The translations under genes and the position numbers were made by a program. From Entomortierella parvispora (lineage: Eukaryota > Mortierellomycota > Mortierellomycetes > Mortierellales > Mortierellaceae), in contig OY752143.1 of assembly GCA_963573315.1 (NCBI GenBank), forward strand, positions 434,001-498,000: a stretch of 64,000 nucleotides of DNA, written 5' to 3'. Position 1 is the stretch's first letter. Every line of letters starts with the position of its first letter. Below the pieces are notes generated by a model, which had not been told where the DNA came from, did not search any database, and saw nothing but the letters and a program-made list of their open reading frames with translations. Below are positions 55,293 to 64,000 of this stretch, piece after piece.

Positions 55293-56982
55293 CTATGCCA
55301 AGACCGCAGGTGCTGGTTTGGGAGACTTGACTTCAATGATCTTATTCCCGTTCGTCAAAGCCTCGTTTGTGAGCAAAGGCGAGGATGAGCGTTCCTCCCA
55401 AAACTCTGGCAAGACCTTTGGCAGATCAATGATATCATCAATCTGGAAATGTCCAAAGTTCGACACCACAGGATCGTCTGCGACATGGACTGCGGTCCAG
55501 CCGATATCCATGGCCTTGTCCACGTTGGCTGCAGAGTCATCCACAAAGAAACAGTTGGACGCATGCACCACTCCGGCGTCCCGCATCGCCCGACGGAACG
55601 ATTCAGGTTCAGGTTTGCAAGGGAAATCCGTCTCCAGGTAGTCGCAGTACGTCAGTCCGTCAAACAATCCTTCGAGTCCCAACACCTTGATCACTCTCAG
55701 AGCATGCTATTTTTTTTTCCAGAAAACAAAAAAAAAAAAGAGCTTTTGGTCAGTACAAGATCAATATCAATAACAAAAAGAAGCAGAGACACGTACGTTC
55801 TTTCCGGCATTGGTGAAGAGCCACTTCTTTTCAATCTTCATTGTCCGAATAATCTCACGGAGAGCAGGATTGGGCTGCAAAATTTCTTCCAACTCCAAGG
55901 CTCCATCGACCTTATCGTCTACAGAATGCAGAAAGAGGAAACGAGCAAGAGTTAGACCAAGAGAATTTTGTCCGCCTTTCGAGTCATAACCAGGGAAAAA
56001 AATCCAGCAGATCGGTCGAATCCTCACCATAGTCTCTAATATCAACCTGAAAGCACGAGACACACGGGACGCAAAGGAAAAAGTGAAAAGGGTTAGTTGT
56101 TGTGATTCAAAAAGGTCTCGTCCCCCGTTTTTAATGTCCATCCAGATCCAGATTCACTTGTACCTCTAAAATGACATTTTTTAAAAAAAATCTTGAAAGT
56201 CAGTAAATCCATCAACTTTGACGAGCAATTGAACAATGGATATTCACCCTACGACATTTTAAATTCTTCAGGGACACTTACCAGGATGGTGGATACGCAA
56301 TCCTCGAATGGCAAGACCATAGTCAACATAATAGCGCTGGGCGAGCATCACAACTATTGGAAGGAATGGATGAGGAGACCAATTGATTTTTAGTTTTTCC
56401 TTTTGTTTGACTCTTGGGCGAAATTTTTCTTTTTTTGGGAGATCACCTCCAGGGCGATCCCAAAGAAGCGTCCTCGGTGTGGATTTGTGCAGGAACCATT
56501 TTTTTCCGTACCTTGACTACTCTCAATGCCAACATCGCGAAAGTATTGTTCAATTCTAGAGGGAAACACAAAAAAATAGTTGGTGACCAGACCAGAAGAT
56601 GAGTCACAGAAAAAAGGGGAAGAACACTATCCCCGCTTTTTCAAACTAGGCCACAGATCGATGCGAGGCGATCATTGGCCTTTTTGAATGAGAGCTCTCC
56701 TCCTCCTTCCCGACATTGGAGAAAGACACCGAGGTTCTTTGGATCCCCGACGGTGAGGGGGGGTTTCCTTTTGATTTACCTGGAGCGCATCATGCCTGGG
56801 ATACCAGAGTCCTTGGGATAGAGACAGTTGTCAATGTCAAAAAAGAAGACGCGAGGCTCATGGTTGGGGGTGATTGTCCGATCGATGCTCTCGCCGAGCG
56901 CCTCTAGTCCTGAAGGGACGTTGATGTCGAGGGAAGACCGGCCGTCGACAGTCTTGTCATTGTCCTGGCTGTTTCTGTACAT
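55293..56982 (-). CDS. HAD-superfamily pyrimidine 5'-nucleotidase-like phosphatase
   Basis: Exons 56780-56982, 56512-56555, 56282-56353, 56158-56165, 56028-56046, 55797-55918, 55293-55706; 293 aa. HAD motifs: I FFFDIDNCLYP with Asp49 and Asp51, II LFTNAGK, III KPEPESF (Lys), IV CFFVDDSAANV. The YYVDYGLAIRGL cap segment and the whole order match the Sdt1/Phm8 branch, which dephosphorylates UMP/CMP or lysophosphatidate. The phase between the third and fifth exon can only be kept by a tiny exon; an 8-nt exon (56158-56165) with AG/GT borders fits and adds Glu-Val-Gln. An acceptable alternative would be a 2-nt exon. Location is probably cytosolic. Confidence 0.88.
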
Positions 56983-57456
56983 GATGTCTGTTTGTGTAAG
57001 ATGGGATGACGGGTGGGAAAAAAAAAAGAGATGAAGAGATTCTAACGGCTGACAAATTGCGTCCTGTTGTTGTAACGGAAATGGGAGTTGGTGAGGAAAG
57101 GAATGAGGAGAGAAAGGGAGAGTGGAGAGAGTGGAATTTTTAACACGAATGTTTGGAGGAAAGAGAGTCGAATGATGGATGGGTTCATGTACTGCGGTCC
57201 GCCCTTTTTTTTTATATTTGCGCGTTGGTTTTGAAGAGCTGGGAATGGATACGTTCCACAAAGCCCGCTCTCAAATGACGCACTCGCTGTCAGGGCAACG
57301 CAGATCCGCGGCGCCCTCCCTTCCTTCCCTTCCCCTCCTCATGACATTTCTTTCGGATAACCGGCTGTTTGTTTTCGAGGACCACACCAGAAACGTCTAC
57401 TGGTATGAATGGTGTATTGTACAAAATAGATAAATAAATGCTGGTATGGATCCTTC
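56983..57456. other. Intergenic: HAD promoter and permease 3' end
   Basis: 474 nt on the promoter side of the HAD gene (purine-rich minus leader near 57085-57130). A direct TAAATAAATG patch at about 57431-57440 follows the permease stop. No gene seen. Confidence 0.5.
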
Positions 57457-59691
57457 TTACTTTTCATCCTTGCTTTCCTGGATACTGCCTTCTCCCAAGG
57501 CCACCTCACCGTCCAGCTCCTTGAGCGCAATCTCCGAGACCGGACCTTTGAACCAATATTGAGCAGAGAAGAACCAGGTCGTAGTCGTAAAGATGATCAA
57601 AAAGCCCACAGCCGCTGGCGTAAAGTTGAACTTGTCCATCTCCTTCACGGGCCAGGACTGAGGCAAGTTGAAGATAATGAACACGAACACGGTCCAGATG
57701 CAGGCCACCCATCCGATCGGCTTGGACCACCGTCCCAGGTTGAATTCGCTCTGCACAAACGTCTTTGATCCAACCGTGATACGGAGCAGGATTGGGATTG
57801 CGTACGAGATCAAAAATCCAATCACAGAGATACCAGAGATGGCGCTCAACGCTGCTGCAGATCCAAGAGCAGGCAACCCCAGGATGATGGTGCCCAACAC
57901 TGAAAGCCAGACCATACGAATGGGCATCTGAGTCCTCTTGTCCAGAACCGTCCAAACATGAGAGTAAGGCAGACCACCATCGCGAGCAAAGGCATAGAGC
58001 ATACGAGAGTTGGCAGCCACAGTGGCGATACCGCACAAGAATCCTGCACAGATAACAATAAGGATCAAAATACTTCCGCCAACCTTGCCAGCACAGTCGA
58101 TAAAGATCTGAGGAGCAGCTCCAATAGGACTATTAAGAGTCGCTTGGTAATCTTGGATTCCAAAGGACAGGGCTAGGGCCACACCAAGGCCGATCAAAGC
58201 TGAGGCCAAGATGGACAGCATGATTCCGCGAGGACCATTTACATATGAGCGTTCAGTCTCTTCAGACATGTGAGCCGAGCTATGGAGCGTACATGCAAGG
58301 ATCGACAAATCAGTTGATCTGTTGTTTTGGTCGGCCAAAAACGGAGAACAGAGCATAGCACAGCACAGCACTTTCTTAAAAAAACAAAAATCCTTCTCCA
58401 CTTACGCATCATAGCCCAGCATAGACCACTGAGACTGCAAAAGACCCAACATGAAGACAAAGACGGGGCTGGCGCTCGAATTGGTGGTGTACCCAGTGAA
58501 ATCCTCAAAGTTCGTGAACACAAACTTGGCCGATTGCAGTTTTGGGGCACCAACGAGAACGACGACAATGATTGCAATCGTGCCGAAAATATGGATAAAG
58601 ACCGAAACCAGTGAAGATATCTTCAAAGCCCGTCCTCCTGCGGTATTGACAGCGCCAGAGGCCACCATCAAGGCGGCCATGATGAAAAAGTTCTTTTGGC
58701 CGGTGGGGACGTAGTCTTCCTTCCAGACCGCAATGAGGGTGTTGACGAACGTTGCAGCGGACAGAACTGACCCGGAACTTCCAGCCACTTGACCAAGCAA
58801 GTTGAACCATGCCTCGTACCATGAGAACATTGGACCCCATTTCGGTCCTCCCTATCATTCGAGGACAAGAAAAAAAGAATTTGAAATCAAGGAGAGTGAT
58901 GGACACACAGTTAGGACTTGGACCGTTTCAACTCTTGAGCACAAGTAAACATCTGCTTGTGCTCCCTTTTGTGTTTGGTCCGATATCACCCACATGATCT
59001 ACAGTACTGCACTCGCCATCGGCGGTTTACTGTGAAATATGTACCGACACTTACCAGTCTAGCTGTCCAAAAATACAGAGATCCAGCGGTGGGAAACGTA
59101 CTGCAGATCTCGGCCATGCCCAGACCGATAAAGCAAACAAAGAAGGCCACCAGGAGCCAACCCCAGACGGCGACCACGGGACCTCCCGTGGCCATTCCGA
59201 ATCCAAAGAGGGGGATGATGCCGATCAGCACGGAAGCATTCGTCAGTGTGAATCCAAAGTTCTGAAGACCTGAAAACTGGCGTCTTTGAAACAAGAAAAA
59301 GAGGCAGGAAAAAAAAAAAAAGTCAGAAAGAGAGCAAATCAAGAAAAGAAAAGGACCCTCGCGTGCGGTGACCGGACAATATTCGTTCGGCTTTCAGGCA
59401 CAGAGCAAATACACAGGCAGATCGTATTTGGCCAATCTGAGCATACTTCATGTTTTGTTTGTAGCCGAGCTGAAGAGGGAGGAAGGAGGAAGGAGGAAAG
59501 AAAATCACAGCAAACACAAAGTCAGTGCGTCAGGTTCATGAGTACAGAGAGTGAGAGAAAGTCTGTGTCCATTCGGAAATGCAGTCTGCAGAATGCATCT
59601 ACAGTGGTGGTCCACGGCTGGGTTGTACCTTGGCCAGACGAGCCTCGTCTTCGTTGTAGTTGGCCGGGTGGCCCATTTCACTGTTCTCCAT
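57457..59691 (-). CDS. APC-family GABA/polyamine-type permease
   Basis: Exons 59629-59691, 59447-59469, 59055-59283, 58406-58851, 57457-58279; 527 aa. Twelve predicted TM helices. N-terminal motif DEARLAKLGYKQNMKRQFSGLQNFGFTLT, the TM1 unwinding loop (LIGIIPLFGFGMATGGP), and AEICSTFPTAGSLYFWTARL identify the amino acid/choline transporter group that includes Uga4 and Hnm1. Other landmarks: SMLGYDASAHMSEET (TM6 region) and ANSRMLYAFARDGGLP (loop 8). Probably a plasma-membrane or vacuolar symporter for GABA, polyamines or related amines; specificity cannot be assigned. The second exon is only 23 nt. Confidence 0.92.
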
Positions 59692-60471
59692 TGTGCCTTT
59701 TGCTGGGAGGGGTTGACGTGGTCAAAGAGAGAGGAGCAAGGGCAAAGGAATGCAACAAAGTGAATGTCGGAATGAGCGGCTATGGACGGCTGAAAGAGAA
59801 GAAACAAGAGAGGGTGGGAACGGGGCAAGAGAACAACCCGTTTCTCTCTAGTCCTGGAATCGATCCTGGCTTATCTGATCAGCCCTGCGGGCTGCGACTC
59901 TACTCCATGCAAAGCAGGCCAAGTGGGCAGCCGATGGGAGGGAGGGCCGGGGACCGGATCCTTCTTCAATTGGGCGGAGTTGGCTGCATTTTAGGTCCTT
60001 CTGGCTAGCCGAGGTTAGTTTGTTAGTTTGCCCCGAGGGGCGACTCGCGCGCCAGAGAGCAGGGCCCGGGGCAAAAGACAAGGACAGACAAATCAATACA
60101 CTGTCATCCAGTAAAACTTGGATGAGAGATTGCTTTGCTCGTGCTTGTCATGTTCCTTGTGTCTGTCGTGCCCTGGACGCCATAATCATTTTACCCGTGT
60201 AACGTACGTCAATTGAGAGTGCAAAATGACGGACATGTGCCCTTTCTGGCCTCAGACACTGCCTAGCAGCTTTGTACGTCTTTTTCTTTTCTTTTCTTTT
60301 ATTATATTGCTTCGAGGATATTATTCTCAATGTCGCAGCTTATCGGAGAGACACTGGCGCGAGACTTGCAGCTGAGAAAAAGAGAAATACAGGCTGCAGC
60401 AACTCTGAGGTATGTAAAAAAAGCAAGGTATCAGACCATTTCGCAGTACGTTGGGTTTTTGTTTTCCTACT
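59692..60471. other. Intergenic, permease promoter
   Basis: 780 nt with no supported gene. TTTTCTTTTCTTTTC tract at 60280-60300; this lies past the stop of the VHS-GAT gene at 60472 and may mark its 3' side. Confidence 0.5.
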
Positions 60472-63025
60472 TCAAGGCAACGTCGTCACTGGCACAGAAC
60501 CCGTCGACGATGGCTGACTGGAGCCTCCAAGGCTTTCTTGGTGCAATTGACGCTGTTGCTCCTTCAAATGCTGGAGCTGCTCCTGCTCCAATTGCTGTTG
60601 TCTAAAGTATGCCGACGCGTCAAAGATCTTGTCTTGGTTATCCGCTCGTTTTCTAAATAGGGACGAGGCAAACCGGTGAGTACGAGTTGACGCAGAAATC
60701 AGACCACCTTTACAATAAGGAGAATATAAATAAAATAGCAACATGACTTACCCCATCTTCACGGCAGCGTTCACATCTGCAGGTCCGGCCACAAAGTATG
60801 GTTCGTCCGCAAAAGGATCGGCCTGTGCAGAAGATCCGTTATGATGGCTTGCAACACCCTTTCCGTTTCCGTTTCCATGCCCGTTGCCATTGGAGACTCC
60901 GTTATGAGCGGGGTGTCCATTTCCGGCAGTTTCAACTCCTCCAACACCTGCACCAAACGAAATCAAGTCATCCGAAGGGCTTTGATCATGGCTGGGGGAG
61001 CGCTCCTCCGGACTGCGACTGGGCACTACATCAACCATTTCGGACGCCTTGGTGACCCTGCTGAGATGCTGACGTTCCATCATTTGGTTGTAGGCGGTGA
61101 AAGCTTGCACAAGCTCTTGGTTGCAGGCGAGTAGAGCGGCTGTAGAAAGACCAATCGCAGAATGGGGGGGGGAAAAAAGTTAGTTTGGTGCCACCAATTT
61201 TAGGTAACTTTAAAAAAACCTGTCCACTCTGCCACACATACTCAACCACTGCTCGTCAGGTTCTGCGGATTCTGTCATTTCTGAAAGGTACTGCTGGATT
61301 CCTCGCTGCAGTGTCGTGCACTTGGAGTGGAACTCCTATGAACATCCACACGGATCAGTATCTTTTCATGTTTTCTTGCGGGGTCAGGGTTTGGGATCAT
61401 TCGAGGTAATCACAAAAGAGATTCTACCTTGATTAGCTCGTTTTCCTCAATAGCCTCCATTTCCGGGTCAGCAAAAGAGACAGCCTCAATCAACATGTGG
61501 GCATTGTTCCTCGCAACTTCAATATCCTGCGCCATCTGTCGCATTTGCTATCGAAATAAAAAGACAACGAGGGGTAAGTACGAAGCCATGACCATGACCT
61601 TGTTTTATCATTCGTTGACATAGATGTCCTCCAAACATTGACCGTCTACCTGTTCGGGTGTAATGGGAGCACGTGGTGGGGAGGAGGAGCCTGGTGGGCG
61701 AATGTTGTGCTGTTGCTATAAGACATAGAGCAAAAAAAAACAATATCAGCAACGTAACCACGGCAGTCCGAAGGCCACATTCAGAAAAATATACAGTAAA
61801 AGGGAAGAGCCTTACAGATCTAGGGGTGTTGCTCTTGATCAAATGGTAGCAGAGCTGAGGAATGGCGGCAAGACCTGGGTCCGAGGAAAACTGGTCAGCC
61901 CAGGATTGCAAGCGCTCCATCAGGCGAATTTTGACGTTGGGATCAGTCGCCTATGTTGTACAAGGGTGTGTGTATGCTCCTTTGATTAGCCATTCCGCTG
62001 TCCTTTCCAAACACTCTTTGACAGATTTAGCAAGTTTGTTGGTTTGGCAAGGGGATCATTACATCCGAAGTGAGGACGGCCTGGATATCATCAGTGAACT
62101 TGTTGGTTGCGAGTTGGACTATTGGGTGTGGAGAGTGACGAGGCGGGCAGAGGGTCAGTTTGTTTGGAGAGTGTACAAAGAAAGACAGGGAGAGAGCGCG
62201 ACATCGAAGCATTCTTTCAACAACGGGGATGGACACTGTCGCACTGTCAGGTCAAACTTGCCTTTGAACTTTGAGCCACAGCCATCGACCATTGCTTGGA
62301 TCAACTAGAAACACGCAAGCACAGGGGTTATTGTGTCCCAGAGTCAGTTTGTGCGGGGGAAGGGGGATCATCATTTCATGCAGCCATTTCATACGGATAT
62401 ATCCTTTTGACGTACACTAATGGCATTCATTTGCTGCTGGGGTCGTCCCACTCGAAGCTTCTTGCGGAGAGCCTTGGCGGCTTCTTTTGCACTGTTATTT
62501 CATGGACAATCCGGCCGAGAAAGCAGAGAGAGGGGAGGAGGGGAGGGAGGAAACGGGGAGGAGTAAGGGGAAAGAGGAGCAGGCATGTTAGTTGGTACGG
62601 TACAAGCGAGCTGTTTGCTGTCCAGACCCTGTGCTGGACTGGACTTGGGCTGGGTCGAGCTGACAGATTGTCTGTGCAGACAGGACTCGCAGTAGGTTCT
62701 CGTTCAGTCAGCAACCAGGCAGGCTCACGGGTTCCAAAACCGGTGTTTCTCTTTACCCGTCGTCTTTGGCATTGACTGCTTCGCAGAGACCAACGACCGC
62801 GTCCCACTGTGTGATTTCGGGCAGGCCCGTGATGGTTTCTGTGCAGAAATGAGAAAGAGAGCAAGCATTAGAAAAAGAATGAGAGAAAAAGAGAGAGAAA
62901 GAGGGGACATTTGCATTGTTTAGGAGAGACAGAGGAAGGAAATGTTGCTTCGAGAGAAAGGGGTGGAAGGGCGAGCCGTTACCAATTTGGGTGCCAATGG
63001 CAGTTTGCTTTGAGAACAGGCCCAT
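60472..63025 (-). CDS. VHS-GAT domain trafficking adaptor (Lsb5/TOM1-like)
   Basis: Eleven exons: 62983-63025, 62757-62838, 62416-62491, 62262-62304, 62063-62118, 61816-61950, 61650-61715, 61428-61547, 61242-61335, 60752-61139, 60472-60652; 427 aa. VHS domain at about 10-145 (ETITGLPEITQWDAVVGLCEAVN, AKEAAKALRKKLRVG, LIQAMVDGCGSKFK, TNKFTDDIQAVLTS, WADQFSSDPGLAAIP) and a GAT-like three-helix region at about 165-270. The tail has DDLISFG (clathrin/acidic type), DPFADEP and a Gln-rich coiled coil. Such proteins bind ubiquitinated cargo and clathrin or actin factors at endosomes and the Golgi. The fourth intron has a GC donor (GCAAGT at 62261). Confidence 0.87.

Positions 63026-64000
<975 letters not shown>

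Overview
The window is nuclear DNA of a filamentous fungus. Evidence: many short spliceosomal introns (mostly about 75-120 nt, GT-AG with a few GC-AG), fungal gene families (OPT oligopeptide transporters, the DASH-complex subunit Hsk3, the mitoribosomal protein Mrp51, Gis2/CNBP), small cysteine-containing secreted peptides, and a queuine tRNA-guanine transglycosylase, which budding yeast lacks. Codon usage, intron style and peptide type fit a Mucoromycota lineage close to Mortierellaceae; that placement is an inference. I rebuilt spliced models by hand: every exon chain reported for the multi-exon genes keeps frame across every junction. Several genes (Hsk3, CsbD-like, COX5, HAD phosphatase, VHS-GAT) are hardly visible as single open frames.

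Layout. 0-7.4 kb: a partial gene, then two tandem OPT transporters on the minus strand. 7.6-9.4 kb: a degraded 1-kb dispersed repeat. 9.5-13.9 kb: an HSL-type esterase, a CsbD-like stress protein and Mrp51. 14-16.9 kb: repeat-rich DNA with a MITE and a small secreted peptide. 16.9-24.6 kb: Hsk3, centractin (ARP1), then a divergent pair (tRNA-guanine transglycosylase / mitochondrial-type ERA GTPase) and an EEF1AKMT4-like methyltransferase. 24.7-29.0 kb: a divergent pair of membrane RING-H2 E3 ligases. 29.2-36.9 kb: MsrB, a GNAT acetyltransferase, the FACT subunit SPT16 and ribosomal protein uS2 (RPS0/RPSA). 37.5-42.3 kb: a seven-knuckle Gis2/CNBP protein divergent from mitoribosomal uL16m, then COX5 (COX IV).

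42.3-54.7 kb is the accessory part: gene remnants, a near-perfect foldback hairpin, a 10-exon DHHC palmitoyltransferase, two MITEs, a second inverted copy of the 1-kb repeat, and a two-gene PIF/Harbinger transposon whose transposase and polyQ MADF/Myb-like partner converge tail to tail. 54.7-64 kb: a small secreted peptide whose start codon reads ATA, an HAD pyrimidine-5'-nucleotidase-like phosphatase, a GABA/polyamine-type APC permease, a VHS-GAT trafficking adaptor and an unassigned membrane ORF at the edge.

Most genes are housekeeping and there is no metabolic cluster. Four serve mitochondria (Mrp51, ERA, uL16m, COX5). The unusual content lies in the transposon and repeat zone, the RING-H2 pair that shares intron positions, the microexons, and the GC-AG introns. 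I saw no tRNA, rRNA or CRISPR.
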